A DNA stretch of 64,000 nt, taken from positions 186,001 to 250,000 of the forward strand of contig NZ_MAQW01000001.1 in NCBI RefSeq assembly GCF_001682855.1. Direction: 5' to 3'. The notes beneath the pieces were generated by a model. The model had not been told where the DNA came from. It worked only from the letters and a program-made list of their open reading frames with translations, and did no database searches. A program made the translations under genes and the position numbers. This DNA is from Bacillus sp. FJAT-27264. GTDB taxonomy: Bacteria; Bacillota; Bacilli; Paenibacillales; Paenibacillaceae. How positions within the stretch are numbered: position 1 is the stretch's first letter; the number at the start of each line of letters is the position of its first letter. This document shows positions 45,659-55,002 of this stretch, in pieces.

Positions 45659-47233
45659 TTAGGATTGCCCCGCAGGAATACTCTCGCCAGGCTTCCCCAC
45701 CCGCCACAACCTGCGGATATCGCGGGATTCATCCCAGGTTCGCCCTGCGGAAATATAGTGAAGCAGGGGCTCAATGTATGAGGCGGCCTTCTCGTAGCCG
45801 CCCAAGGCTCTAATCTGGGCCGCCAAGGGAGCGAAGGCGGCCCGCAAAGGGCCTCTGTCGCCGCTATAGTAGGCAGCATGCAGGTCTTCCCGGTCGAGCG
45901 GGCGGAGCAGCAGGTCCTCATAATGGCTCACGATCAGGTGAGCCAGATGGACCACGCCTTTAGCGATGACCGGGGAGACCAGGAAGCTCGGCAGGGTGCG
46001 GTACTCGAAGCCGCCATGCGGCTGGTACCGGAAATCGCCGAGCACACCGTAGCGCGGACGCCGCGAGGACGCCCTGGCGTCCTCCAGCAGCGTAATGGGC
46101 AGCGCGAGATAGTTGTCGAGCGCGCGCAGCAGCGGCGCGGTCAGCGTCACGCCGCTGAAGTGCAGATGGCCGCCGAGGGCCCAGCCCGCCAGCGGCATGC
46201 CTCCCGCCCGCCACGCCAGCGTGCGGTCGGCGATCAGCCGGTCCGCCGTAGCTGCGGCGGACATGAGCTGCGCCAGCAGCGCGCGCGGTTCCCCGCGCGG
46301 CTTAGGGCGCAGCTCCGCTACCGGGAACGCTCCGCGCGTTCCCGGGGGTCCGGCGTCGCAGCCCGCGACGCCTGCCATGGGCAGGTACCGCGACGCAGGC
46401 ACGACGCGGCCCGTCTCGACCCGGAGTAGCAGAAACTCCGGGTCCATGCCCATGAGCAGCCCCGGATGTCCGGGCTGCTCATGGGCCAGGCTGCGGGCCA
46501 ATGCCCGCGCAGCCGATGTGTAAGGCTCCGGGAGCGGCTCGCCCGGAGCCACTGCCAGTGGTGTCACGTCCTCCACCACATACTGACGCTCGCCCATGGC
46601 GGTCAGCAGCACCTCCCCGCTGTCCAGCCCCAGGCAATACAAGGCAGCGATTGCCAAACTGTCAACATCCCGGCGGAAGCTTCTGCGTCTATCCATAGCG
46701 GCCCTGGTGCCCCTCCATGACCCGACATCCCCTTCCTCCGCAACACCACCATTAGCTCTGGCAGCATCAATCGAGTGCCTTTGCCGATCTAGCGCATAGC
46801 CCTCAGTATGCCCCTCATTGATGGTGAAATCCTCCCATTCTGTACTCTGGCTAGCGGATAGAAGCCCATCTGAGCGGCGGTCTACCAGCCCCTCTTCTTG
46901 CAGTGCATAGGAACTAAGTCGAACTCCCTTCATCCCGGGCCCTGCTCCAAGAGGTGTAATAGCCCTTACCGCGAGATTGTAGACCGAAATAGAGTAACGC
47001 TGCCGGTTTCTCCCCCCGTGATTGCTGGCCTTATATGTAACGTCAGCAGCGTTCGTCATCTCCCAGACAGAACGACGTTCCCTTGCTGGATTGGCGCTGA
47101 CCCCGGTATCAGTGATCAAATGCTTTCTTTTGCTGCCCGCAGTGAGCGCCGCCTTCAGCCCGCTCCGCTGTAGTCGCGCTTCTCTCTGTTCCAGTGAAAG
47201 CGACCTGTAGACACCAATTCCCTCATTGATCAT
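45659..47233 (-). CDS. phiEco32-type COOH-NH2 ligase (putative amidoligase)
   Basis: 524 residues from the chosen start. The C-terminal half carries the amidoligase motifs, in order: GMDPEFLL (about 262), AELRPKP (306), GGHLHFSG (354) and GGFEYRTLPS (407). These belong to the glutamine-synthetase-like COOH-NH2 ligases first described from phage phiEco32, which are predicted to form peptide or isopeptide bonds with ATP. The N-terminal half is poorly conserved. The ATG at MINEG follows GGAGGAGGGCGAGAAG; an earlier ATG lies in the loop of the cotE terminator and lacks a ribosome site. The 3' half is strikingly GC-rich. The upstream neighbour is cotE. Confidence 0.8.
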   Translation of the reverse strand: MINEGIGVYRSLSLEQREARLQRSGLKAALTAGSKRKHLITDTGVSANPARERRSVWEMTNAADVTYKASNHGGRNRQRYSISVYNLAVRAITPLGAGPGMKGVRLSSYALQEEGLVDRRSDGLLSASQSTEWEDFTINEGHTEGYALDRQRHSIDAARANGGVAEEGDVGSWRGTRAAMDRRRSFRRDVDSLAIAALYCLGLDSGEVLLTAMGERQYVVEDVTPLAVAPGEPLPEPYTSAARALARSLAHEQPGHPGLLMGMDPEFLLLRVETGRVVPASRYLPMAGVAGCDAGPPGTRGAFPVAELRPKPRGEPRALLAQLMSAAATADRLIADRTLAWRAGGMPLAGWALGGHLHFSGVTLTAPLLRALDNYLALPITLLEDARASSRRPRYGVLGDFRYQPHGGFEYRTLPSFLVSPVIAKGVVHLAHLIVSHYEDLLLRPLDREDLHAAYYSGDRGPLRAAFAPLAAQIRALGGYEKAASYIEPLLHYISAGRTWDESRDIRRLWRVGKPGESIPAGQS

Positions 47234-47280
47234 CTTCTCGCCCTCCTCCGGGCTGGTATTCCCGATTAGATGCCCAAATA

Positions 47281-47322
47281 GCAAAAAACGGCTTCCCGTC
47301 ATGCGGAAGACACCGTTTTTGC
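47281..47322. terminator. Terminator after cotE
   Basis: The arms GCAAAAAACGGCTTCCCG and CGGAAGACACCGTTTTTGC (mismatched in the middle) give a hairpin with T runs on both strands. It lies between cotE and the amidoligase gene. Confidence 0.8.
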
Positions 47323-47478
47323 CATAGAGATTAAACTTTGATGGAACTCAACAACCTGTTTAGACAAGCAAAAAAATTATTCAAAAAAAGGAGGGCATTC
47401 GCCCTCTACACCGCCGCCCTCTCAACATATAATGAATCATATCTCATACATCGTAAGCCAAGCGGCGGCGCATGTTTC

Positions 47479-48036
47479 TTACAACTCATCATCCAGGGCG
47501 TCAGGGTCCAAATCTTCATAATCGAAGGTTTCGCCGTCAAAATCATAATCCTTGTCTTCCAAATCATCGACTTGATCACTTACAAACACGCGGACTTTGG
47601 TCTCAGCCACCAATTCCGCTTCGAACTCCCGCTCCACGCGAAGGGTCACGCTTCCGCCTCCCGGCGATACGCCAGCTTCTACACAGTTTGGTTCCTGCGT
47701 TGCCTCCGCAGAAACTTCCACTGTAGATGCGCGGTGTCTCGGGTCCAGGTACGAAAGAGGAATAAGCTCCACATAAGAGACCGTTTCTTTAGCAACCTCG
47801 GTCTGCTTATTCTTGTCGTACGAGTACCAGATGTTCACATCATAAGTACCGATTACTTCGATTCCGTTACCGGCGGCAACCGCTTCGTATTGGTGGTTGA
47901 TGATCCATGCCCCCAGAATACTTGTCGGATGATGTGGCGGAGTCACGGTATGAGTTGCGGTAGAGAACTTACGACCTTTGCCGCAAATTGCCTTCGTAAT
48001 GATCTCCCTTGTTTGACGTTTATGGCCTAATGACAT
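47479..48036 (-). CDS. cotE: Spore coat morphogenetic protein CotE
   Basis: A 185-residue outer-coat organiser made in the mother cell. REIITKAICGKGRKFS at the N-terminus, SILGAWIINHQYEA, YDVNIWYSYDKNKQTEV and EPNCVEAGVSPGG match CotE closely, and the C-terminus is acidic (about 155-185, many Asp/Glu), as in B. subtilis. The ATG at MSLGHKRQT is preceded by GGAGGAGG; a start seven codons earlier would overlap that site. In Bacillus, cotE sits next to mutSL; here two genes lie between. Confidence 0.95.
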   Translation of the reverse strand: MSLGHKRQTREIITKAICGKGRKFSTATHTVTPPHHPTSILGAWIINHQYEAVAAGNGIEVIGTYDVNIWYSYDKNKQTEVAKETVSYVELIPLSYLDPRHRASTVEVSAEATQEPNCVEAGVSPGGGSVTLRVEREFEAELVAETKVRVFVSDQVDDLEDKDYDFDGETFDYEDLDPDALDDEL

Positions 48037-48197
48037 CTTTGAACCTCCTCCATACAATCATTCACTATCAAGTGTATGCAGGTTCTAGGCATTTGTTGAT
48101 TGTTAGTCTATAAATAAATTTGAGTAAGCCCTCCCGGCCCCGGCCGCGAGGGTTATAGTTCATTTTATTTCATTTGATACGATGGTATGAGTACATT

Positions 48198-49220
48198 TTA
48201 TTGCGGAATAACCCTTACAATACCGACGTTTCTCTGCTTGCTGAGGTCCAGAAAGTCCTCCCCGAGGTTCACGAGCGGACGAAGAGGGTCATGCGATAGG
48301 ATCATCACAATTCTTCCCGTCCGCCCGTCTGTTAACTCCACCTCGTTCCCTATCATGGACTGCATCAGTTTATCAATAAAGACCCGGCAAATATAAGGAT
48401 CCAGCTTGCCGTACACACTCTCCTCCATCTGTGTCAGAACCTCGTAAAGCGGAGACGCCTTCCGATAGAAACGATCCGATGTCATGGCATGGAAAATATC
48501 GCAGATCGCCACGATTTTACTGAAATCCGTAATCCGGTGTCCAAGTACCCCGAACGGATAGCCGCTGCCGTCCATACGCTCATGATGCTGAAGGGCCACT
48601 AGTGCCTGATTATGATTCGTACCCACCGTATCCCGCACCATTTCGTAACCGTACGTAGTATGCTTTTTCATAATCTGAAACTCTTCATCACTTAGCGGTC
48701 CGGGTTTAGTGAGAATCTCAGCCGGCACCATAATCTTTCCGATATCATGCAGGGTGGCCGCAATGGTCAGCTGGCTGAGATCCTCCGGCTTCATCTTGAG
48801 CCACTTGCCCAGCAGCGTCGACAGAATCCCTACTGCAACATTGTGCCTGTATGTATAATCGTCCTTTGACTGCAACGCAGCCAATATGCCATAGAAATCA
48901 TTCTTCTCCGTCACCTGATGGATGAAGGGGATGACTTCATTGCGGAGCTCAATCATGGGAATGCGCTTGCTTTTATTGTAACGGATCTGTTCAAAAATAC
49001 CTTCCATTGCAGTCGTACAGTCGTCGATAGCAATTTGGAAAAATGCCGCGCCATCCAAATGAATAACATCTTTCTCCTCCAGCGTAATCTTGTGCTGGCT
49101 GATCAATCGGGTATGCTCGGCGTTTAACAAGGTCATCGCAGGCAATACAAAAACACCCTTGCTGTTGAACAAGTTGGAAACCAACTGCTTCCCGATATAC
49201 TCATCGTTGCTACTATTCAT
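48198..49220 (-). CDS. HD-GYP domain phosphodiesterase
   Basis: A 340-residue cytosolic protein. The HD-GYP domain occupies about residues 120-300, with HDIGKIMVPAEIL (HD motif), the middle histidine in KKHTTYGYEMV and HHERMDGSGYPFG (GYP motif). These enzymes hydrolyse cyclic di-GMP to GMP, affecting motility and biofilm. The first 110 residues show no named sensor domain. It is monogenic; upstream is AT-rich sequence. Confidence 0.92.
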   Translation of the reverse strand: MNSSNDEYIGKQLVSNLFNSKGVFVLPAMTLLNAEHTRLISQHKITLEEKDVIHLDGAAFFQIAIDDCTTAMEGIFEQIRYNKSKRIPMIELRNEVIPFIHQVTEKNDFYGILAALQSKDDYTYRHNVAVGILSTLLGKWLKMKPEDLSQLTIAATLHDIGKIMVPAEILTKPGPLSDEEFQIMKKHTTYGYEMVRDTVGTNHNQALVALQHHERMDGSGYPFGVLGHRITDFSKIVAICDIFHAMTSDRFYRKASPLYEVLTQMEESVYGKLDPYICRVFIDKLMQSMIGNEVELTDGRTGRIVMILSHDPLRPLVNLGEDFLDLSKQRNVGIVRVIPQ

Positions 49221-49395
49221 GCTCTCACCTGCCAGAGCAGAAAATCCGAGATTACGGAATTTCCTGCTGTATTAGAATCCTCACTGTTACTGATCAAGAA
49301 ACATCACCTGGGTGGTATTATTTTATTACTTAACTATACTTATCGTTATTTTACTATTGTTTGTTAATACCTGTCCCGGGCTTCGAGGCCTAATC

Positions 49396-50385
49396 TCAGC
49401 TTTTGTTGACACGACTCCGTGATGGACGAACTACCTCATGTCCGACCGGATTCTTATGCTGTTTAGCCATTTTTAGGTACAGAGTCAGTTCACGGCACAA
49501 TTGGAGGATCGCTGAACGCACCTCGAATTCCTCACGGGAAGCCGGGAGCTCCATCCGCTTGAATTCCTGCTCTACCTCCTGTAGCAGGTGCTCTGTACGG
49601 CCCGTATATTCCTCTGCTCTCACGTCATTACTCAGTTGATCGAACAGTTCACCCATCATTTCACAATGCGGCAGCTGCTGGTACACCTGGGAGAGCAACT
49701 GAACCATGTTCTGGATCGATTCCAACTGCTCTTTTCGCATATAAAAATAAACATTCCACGCTTCATCGGGATGAATCACATGATTCTCCATCTCCCGTGT
49801 CGCAGCCGTCAGCCCCCGCTGAACTGCAGCACCAGCTCCGATCAATTCCTTCCCGTCCCAGACATACGCGGGATCACGTAATGTGCGGGACATCTGTGTG
49901 AAAATCACAGAGAAATAACCATCCACTTCCTTGCGGATGGCCGAGATTGCCCCACCTGTATGAGGCATATAGATCAAATTCACCAGTCCTGCAGACCCTA
50001 GTCCGATTACGAGCAGTTCAATCTGTTGGAACAGGACGTGCAAGCTGATCTCAGCTTGTCCAAAGACCCGAAAGACGATAACCGAGCTGGTGACGATCCC
50101 TTCCTTAAAACCTGCCCGTACAATCAGCGGGAAGCCAAACAACACATAGAGACCGAGTACCCAGTAATGAAAACCTAGGCCCCAGAACAAAATACAGCCT
50201 AAAAAGAGTCCCACGAGCGAGGCGAAAAAGCGCGCCGATATCGTTCGGAGACTCCTTTTGCGGGTCACTTCCACACCCAGAATAGCTAGCAGACCTGCGC
50301 TTTGCGCATTGGGTATGCCCACAGCGGCTGCCAGCAGAATGGACAGCAGCGTGGCCGCTGCGGTTTTGATTACACGAAATCCCAT
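49396..50385 (-). CDS. ArAE/FUSC-type membrane protein (YqjA-like)
   Basis: A 329-residue protein with four to six membrane helices in the first 140 residues (IKTAAATLLSILLAAAVG, LFLGCILFWGLGFHYWVLGL and others) and a soluble helical C-terminal half. The layout is the aromatic acid exporter family 1 of Bacillales (YqjA, YgaE). A role in export of aromatic acids or in membrane stress is possible but unproven. The ATG MGFRVIK lies 10 bases after AAGGAG; a TTG two codons earlier is the alternative. Confidence 0.82.
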   Translation of the reverse strand: MGFRVIKTAAATLLSILLAAAVGIPNAQSAGLLAILGVEVTRKRSLRTISARFFASLVGLFLGCILFWGLGFHYWVLGLYVLFGFPLIVRAGFKEGIVTSSVIVFRVFGQAEISLHVLFQQIELLVIGLGSAGLVNLIYMPHTGGAISAIRKEVDGYFSVIFTQMSRTLRDPAYVWDGKELIGAGAAVQRGLTAATREMENHVIHPDEAWNVYFYMRKEQLESIQNMVQLLSQVYQQLPHCEMMGELFDQLSNDVRAEEYTGRTEHLLQEVEQEFKRMELPASREEFEVRSAILQLCRELTLYLKMAKQHKNPVGHEVVRPSRSRVNKS

Positions 50386-50486
50386 GAACAATACTCTCCT
50401 TAACTACATTCACTTCTTAATTTAAGTAAAGATAATATAGTCATGGTACAAGATTTTTCAGAACGGCACAACATGACATCATCTTT

Positions 50487-51323
50487 TTAACGCCGATTTA
50501 ACAGTAGCTTCTCCACATAGACAACCAGTTGATACATAGCCGTTGCCACCGCTGCTATGATAAGCAAACTTGACATGACCAGCGTGAAGTTGAAGACCTG
50601 GAAGCCATAGATAATGAGATAGCCAAGACCTGATTTTGCCACCAGAAATTCACCCACAATGACACCTACCCATGACATGCCGACATTCACTTTCAGCGTA
50701 GATACGATGGCCGGGAACGAAGATGGCAGAATGACCTTGAAGAAGATCTGCACCCGCGTGCCGCCGAACGACCGTACCACTTTGACCAGATTGGGATCGA
50801 CGCTGCAGAAGCTGTTATAGACCACAAGCGTAGTTACAATGACCGTGATGGATAAAGTCGTCATTACTATAGCTGTGAATCCGGCACCAAACATTACAAT
50901 AAAGATGGGACCTAGTGCTACCTTTGGCATACTGTTGAATACGACCATATATGGATCCAGCACAGCGGATAAAAAAGGCGACCACCAGATCACAACGGCC
51001 AGTAGTGTCCCCAGCAGTGTGCCCAGCGCGAATCCTACCACGGTCTCTCCAACTGTGATTCCCAAATGCGGCCAGAGAGTGCCGCTGACCATATCTCCCC
51101 AAATTTGCCGGAACACCTTGGTTGGGTAGCTGAACAGCAGTTCATCGATCCAGCCCAGCCGTGCACTGGCTTCCCAGAGGGCAAAGAACACCAGCAGCAG
51201 GCTGGTGCGGACCGCGACAATGCGATTTTTCTCCCGTCGTTTCTCTTGGCTGAATGTGCTGTGCATTTGCCGCAGCCATGATTCCCGGGAAGCTGCGATC
51301 CCGGATATTTCCGATTGCTCCAC
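50487..51323 (-). CDS. ABC importer permease, SsuC/TauC-like
   Basis: A 278-residue inner membrane protein with about six helices and the EAA-loop segment VRSFGGTRVQIFFKVILPSS typical of importer permeases of the nitrate/sulfonate/taurine class. The cytosolic head is long and basic (about 50 residues). It is the last gene of a leftward set of binding protein, ATPase and permease. The transported compound is not evident; candidates are sulfonates, thiamine pyrimidine precursors or similar small molecules. Confidence 0.88.
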   Translation of the reverse strand: MEQSEISGIAASRESWLRQMHSTFSQEKRREKNRIVAVRTSLLLVFFALWEASARLGWIDELLFSYPTKVFRQIWGDMVSGTLWPHLGITVGETVVGFALGTLLGTLLAVVIWWSPFLSAVLDPYMVVFNSMPKVALGPIFIVMFGAGFTAIVMTTLSITVIVTTLVVYNSFCSVDPNLVKVVRSFGGTRVQIFFKVILPSSFPAIVSTLKVNVGMSWVGVIVGEFLVAKSGLGYLIIYGFQVFNFTLVMSSLLIIAAVATAMYQLVVYVEKLLLNRR

Positions 51324-51356
51324 AAGCGTTCCCTCCTAACGTTCAGCGTTACCTGC

Positions 51357-52142
51357 CTAAATCGATTTGCTTCCTGCCTGCTCCATTTCCTTCCACACCT
51401 CATGAAATAGCTCTGCAAAGCCCGGCTGATCCCGTGCATACAAGGGCGGAACCTCGCGGATAGAATCCGGCACGATGAACACCTTGCGGATTCTTCCGGG
51501 ATTTGGTTCCAGCAGAATCACCCGGTTGCTGACTGCTATCGCCTCAGACAGATCATGGGTAACCAGAATAGCTGTCGTTCCACGGCGGCGCAGAGTTTCT
51601 GACACCAGATCCTCAAGCTGCAGCTTGATCTGGTAGTCGAGCGCCGAGAATGGTTCATCCAGCAGAAGCAGGCCGGGATCGGTCGCAAGGGTACGAACCA
51701 GCGCTACCCGCTGCCGCATGCCGCCGGAGAGCTGGGAAGGATAAGCATCCTCTTTTCCCGCAAGTCCCATATCTCCCAATAGCTCCACGGTCTTTCTATG
51801 GTTCTCCTCGTTCAGATTACCGGTCAGTTCTAGCCCCAGCAGGGCATTCTCAAGAATCGTGCGCCAGGGGAACAGATAATCCTGCTGGAGCATATAGCCG
51901 ATCTCGGGGGAAGGACTATGGATAGGACGGCCATAGACGGAGACCTCTCCTTCGGAAGGCTGCAATAATCCGGCAATAATTGAGAGGAGCGTCGTTTTAC
52001 CACAGCCACTTGGTCCAACCAGACTGACGAATTCTCCACTTCCGATATTAAGGTTCAAGTCTTCAACAGCCAGAGAGGCTTCCCGTTCCCCCAAGTAAGC
52101 ATGTGTTACTCCTTTTAATTCCACTACCGGCAGCATATCCAC
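51357..52142 (-). CDS. ABC importer ATPase, SsuB/TauB-like
   Basis: A 261-residue ATPase. Walker A is GPSGCGKTTLLSIIAG (about 40-55), the Q-loop is MLQQDYLFPW, the signature LSGGMRQRVALVRT, Walker B LLLLDEPFSALD and the H-loop VTHDLSEAI. All catalytic residues are present. The sequence is close to the nitrate/sulfonate/bicarbonate group. It lies 39 bases after the binding-protein gene and 34 bases before the permease gene. Confidence 0.92.
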   Translation of the reverse strand: MDMLPVVELKGVTHAYLGEREASLAVEDLNLNIGSGEFVSLVGPSGCGKTTLLSIIAGLLQPSEGEVSVYGRPIHSPSPEIGYMLQQDYLFPWRTILENALLGLELTGNLNEENHRKTVELLGDMGLAGKEDAYPSQLSGGMRQRVALVRTLATDPGLLLLDEPFSALDYQIKLQLEDLVSETLRRRGTTAILVTHDLSEAIAVSNRVILLEPNPGRIRKVFIVPDSIREVPPLYARDQPGFAELFHEVWKEMEQAGSKSI

Positions 52143-52180
52143 CTCCTCCTTTCACAGAATGTACTTTCCTTACTTTCGGG

Positions 52181-53191
52181 TTACTTTGCGAGACTGTCTT
52201 TGGCTTTTTCGGCAAAGCTGTTATTTACAATTTTGTCTACTGAAATGCGTTCCTTGAGCTCACCGGCATTCTCTATAACGTCCAGCAGGTTATTCCACTC
52301 TTTATTGTCAATGATAGGATCTGTCGCATACGTATCCTGTTCTTTGTAACGCTTGATCGAAGAGATAACGATATCCCGGTCAGTCTTGTCAAAATACGGC
52401 AGCACCGCGTCCGCAATCTGCTCCGGGCTGTGATCCTTTACCCAAGCTTGAGCGCGCTGGATCGCATTGGTGAACTTTTGGACCGTGTCGCCATTTTTGC
52501 TGATGTAACTCTTCTTGGACATGAAAACCGTGTACGGCAAGTACCCGCTCTCCACCCCGAACGAAGCCACAACTGAACCCCGTCCTTCACGCTCGAAGAT
52601 AGAGGCCTGCGGCTCGAACAGTTGCACATAATCTCCCGTTCCGGAAGCAAAAGCCCCGGCAATGTTGGCAAAATCAATATTTTGAATCAGGTTCACATCC
52701 TTGGCAGGATCGATACCTTTATGCTTCAGGGTAAATGCGCCGGCCATTTGTGGCATTCCGCCTTTTCTTTGTCCAAGAAAGGTTGACCCCTTCACGTCAT
52801 CCCAGTTGAACTGTCCCGCGGCCTTACGGGCAAACAGAAACGTCCCATCCCGCTGGGTAAGCTGGGCAAAGTTGATCACCGGATCATCGGCTCCCTGTTG
52901 GGATACATAAATCGAAGTCTCGGAGCCTACAAGCGCCACATCAATTGCTCCAGAAAGCAGAGCCGTCATCGTTTTGTCCCCGCCAGGAATGGTCTGCAGC
53001 TCCACGTCCAGCCCCTCATCCTTGAAAAAATTCTGCGACAGCGCAACATATTCAGGCGCATAGAACACCGAACGGGTCACCTCGCCGATCCTCACCTTCA
53101 CCGACGACGGGTCGCCCCCGCAGCCGGCAAGTACGGAAAAACACAGAGCGATGATCAAGAACGACAGTGACAGTTTTTTTCTTCTTTTCAT
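52181..53191 (-). CDS. NMT1/SsuA-like substrate-binding lipoprotein
   Basis: A 336-residue exported lipoprotein: signal peptide with the lipobox LAGCGG (Cys at about 24), then a periplasmic-binding fold of the NMT1/THI5 and SsuA group (FYAPEYVALSQNFFKDEGLD, LLSGAIDVALVG, QRKGGMPQMAGAF). It captures the substrate and delivers it to the permease encoded downstream. The ligand is not defined by the sequence. No riboswitch was recognised in the leader. Confidence 0.9.
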   Translation of the reverse strand: MKRRKKLSLSFLIIALCFSVLAGCGGDPSSVKVRIGEVTRSVFYAPEYVALSQNFFKDEGLDVELQTIPGGDKTMTALLSGAIDVALVGSETSIYVSQQGADDPVINFAQLTQRDGTFLFARKAAGQFNWDDVKGSTFLGQRKGGMPQMAGAFTLKHKGIDPAKDVNLIQNIDFANIAGAFASGTGDYVQLFEPQASIFEREGRGSVVASFGVESGYLPYTVFMSKKSYISKNGDTVQKFTNAIQRAQAWVKDHSPEQIADAVLPYFDKTDRDIVISSIKRYKEQDTYATDPIIDNKEWNNLLDVIENAGELKERISVDKIVNNSFAEKAKDSLAK

Positions 53192-53509
53192 CCTTCATTC
53201 TCCTTTCTTACCGGGTCTTTCGCCCTTGCTTGCAGCATATGCGGATGCCTAAAGAATGGTTAAGAAGGCCAGAAGGCTGCGGAGCACAGGATCAAAATCT
53301 AAAAAAATAGGTACATCGGCGGATACTCATTTTTTTGAAATACATGGAAACTATGATTGAGAGAATTTGAGATTCATCAGGGAACGCCAAAATGGCCGGA
53401 ACCGTAGTGCAGGTCCTGCCTGATGTGTGTCTCTGTATTTGCTTACTCGTATTTTGGCTGAGGTTTGATGCGGGTTCCGGTCTTCATTATTTCTGTGCTA
53501 GCCGCAGCG
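53192..53509. other. Leader region of the ABC importer operon
   Basis: 318 bases without a gene. A purine-rich ribosome site AAAGGAGAATGAAGG ends it. I compared it by eye with TPP and SAM riboswitch signatures and saw no match; no clear hairpin-plus-T-run attenuator was found either. Confidence 0.5.
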
Positions 53510-54169
53510 TCAGATTGGCGCCGCCTTCAGAACCCATTGTGTGACAGCGTTGCAGAACTCTGCTTTGGTGGTTGGTGCAGCAATCATCCAATCTTCCGTT
53601 CCACGCCCGATACGCAGCACAAATGCGCCAGATGGATCGGCGATATAGGAGGCATATTGCGTATTCCAGCCGCTGGAACCGTGCATGCAAAGCCGTAATT
53701 CACCCTTAGATGTGCACCGCTTCATGATTCTGGCTAGCCGGGGTGCGTTCAAGACATCGCCGCTAGCTTCCTCCAGTAAATCCGACAGGATATGTACCGG
53801 AAGTGAGGCTGACTCTTCCTGGATCTGCTCAAACCTTGTCCTGGATAGGAGCATTGCAGGTGCAGGTGCGGTCTGATTATCACTTTCACATTCGTCGGAA
53901 CCATTCAGTAAGATGACGCAAGCCTGACGCACCTCTTCTGGCTCGCTTAACTCCCAACTGGACAATTCCGGTGCTCTCAGACAAAAAATCCATGTAGTCT
54001 CCTTATGTATCAGCAGGCAAACATCCCGTGTAAAACCCGCTTCGGCGTATTTGAGCCGGCATAGCCGTGCTCCTGCATCCGCTTTGTTCAACAACTTCTC
54101 AATATCCACACTCCTGGTCAGCTCTGGAAACAGAAACCGGGCCAGAATCAATCTTTCCTTTTCATTCAC
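53510..54169 (-). CDS. Protein of unknown function (219 aa)
   Basis: 219 residues, soluble, slightly acidic. No signal peptide or membrane helix. Recognisable texture: a helical start (EKERLILARFLFPELTRSVD), mixed strands in the middle (CLLIHKETTWIFCLRAPELS), and a C-terminal part with GRGTEDWMIAAPTTKAEF. The family is not recognised. It is leftward, well separated from the importer operon, and may be a single gene. Confidence 0.65.
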   Translation of the reverse strand: MNEKERLILARFLFPELTRSVDIEKLLNKADAGARLCRLKYAEAGFTRDVCLLIHKETTWIFCLRAPELSSWELSEPEEVRQACVILLNGSDECESDNQTAPAPAMLLSRTRFEQIQEESASLPVHILSDLLEEASGDVLNAPRLARIMKRCTSKGELRLCMHGSSGWNTQYASYIADPSGAFVLRIGRGTEDWMIAAPTTKAEFCNAVTQWVLKAAPI

Positions 54170-54339
54170 ATCATTATTCCTTCCTGTAATACTCCACTGA
54201 TCATAATTAAATCAAAAAACACGGCATATGGAAATAAATCTAGTAATCTTTATGTTATCATAAGCTAATTTTAAGGTAAAATTAAGAAACACCCGGTATT
54301 ATCATTACTATGAAATACTTGTAGCGAGGTGGATTTCAA

Positions 54340-54579
54340 ATGAGAATGGTTATAACATTTCAGAACAAACTTGTACCTGTGTATTTCACAACAGAAAATA
54401 AACAGCCGACTCAAAAAGTGCTCCGGTTACTTAACAACACCTTGGATCTCAAAATTCAAAAAGGCAAACGTGCCCTCCAGAAATGCTTGAATTCTCTGAT
54501 CAGCATCGAAATTAAAGGCTCTGAAGCTATATTGCACAGTTACAGTGAAAATGATTCATTGGCGCTATCCCTCTATTAA
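54340..54579 (+). CDS. Small protein of unknown function (79 aa)
   Basis: 79 residues, starting MRMVITFQNKLVPVYFTTEN, with a basic helical centre (DLKIQKGKRALQKCLNSL). GCGAGGTGGA precedes the ATG. A perfect terminator overlaps the stop codon, supporting a real short gene. No known domain. Confidence 0.65.
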   Translation: MRMVITFQNKLVPVYFTTENKQPTQKVLRLLNNTLDLKIQKGKRALQKCLNSLISIEIKGSEAILHSYSENDSLALSLY

Positions 54580-54597
54580 TAGAGGGGTAGTTTTTTT
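54569..54597 (+). terminator. Terminator overlapping the stop of the 79-aa gene
   Basis: CCCTCTATTAATAGAGGG is a perfect hairpin followed by GTAG and seven T. The TAA stop is in the loop region. Confidence 0.85.
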
Positions 54598-54615
54598 ATG
54601 CCCCACACAACTCAA

Positions 54616-54649
54616 AGAGGCATACGCCTTCTCTCCTGAAGGAATATGC
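54616..54649 (-). terminator. Hairpin downstream of the 45-aa gene
   Basis: The arms AGGCATA..CCTTC and GAAGG..TATGCCT form a stable stem, with only a weak T stretch (CTCTTTG) on the minus strand. Confidence 0.45.
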
Positions 54650-54699
54650 CTGTCTATCACCCAAACGACTGCCTCCCTTTTAACTCTTAATAGAACGGC

Positions 54700-54837
54700 T
54701 TAGCTGGTTTTGTAGTTTCTCTCTTCCGCTTTTTCCGCCTTTTGGATACGAAGCTTGAATAGCTTGAGCAGATTTAGACGCGTATGTTCTTCTTGACAGC
54801 TGTCCAATTTTTTAATTATAAATCGATCAATGGACAT
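54700..54837 (-). CDS. Small basic helical protein (45 aa)
   Basis: Starts MSIDRFIIKKLDSCQEEHTR and continues with leucine/lysine-rich helical sequence (LNLLKLFKLRIQKAEKAEER). AAGGAGCGATTGGC precedes the ATG. It is probably one or two amphipathic helices, reminiscent in size of Spo0E-type regulators but lacking their SQELD signature. The function is unknown. Confidence 0.65.
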   Translation of the reverse strand: MSIDRFIIKKLDSCQEEHTRLNLLKLFKLRIQKAEKAEERNYKTS

Positions 54838-55002
54838 GCCAATCGCTCCTTTTATTCATTTCTTAATTAGAGCCTATCCTATCAGGAAATCATTTCCTTT
54901 TACCCTTGTACTCCTATATACCCTTTCTACATATTCCTAAACGGGTCCTCTTAAGACGGATTCTCTGTTCATTCAGGACTTTTTATTTTTGTATATAAAA
55001 GT

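Noticed and set aside
46466..46799. Rightward frames inside the amidoligase gene
   Set aside because: GC-rich composition keeps antisense frames open; none has a start region with a ribosome site.
47234..47302. Earlier ATG of the amidoligase gene
   Set aside because: It lies in the loop of the cotE terminator and lacks a ribosome site; the later ATG has one.
47338..48030. Rightward frame of 230 codons
   Set aside because: Antisense to cotE, a certain gene.
53192..53509. Possible TPP or SAM riboswitch ahead of the importer operon
   Set aside because: The diagnostic conserved sequences of these classes were not found by eye.
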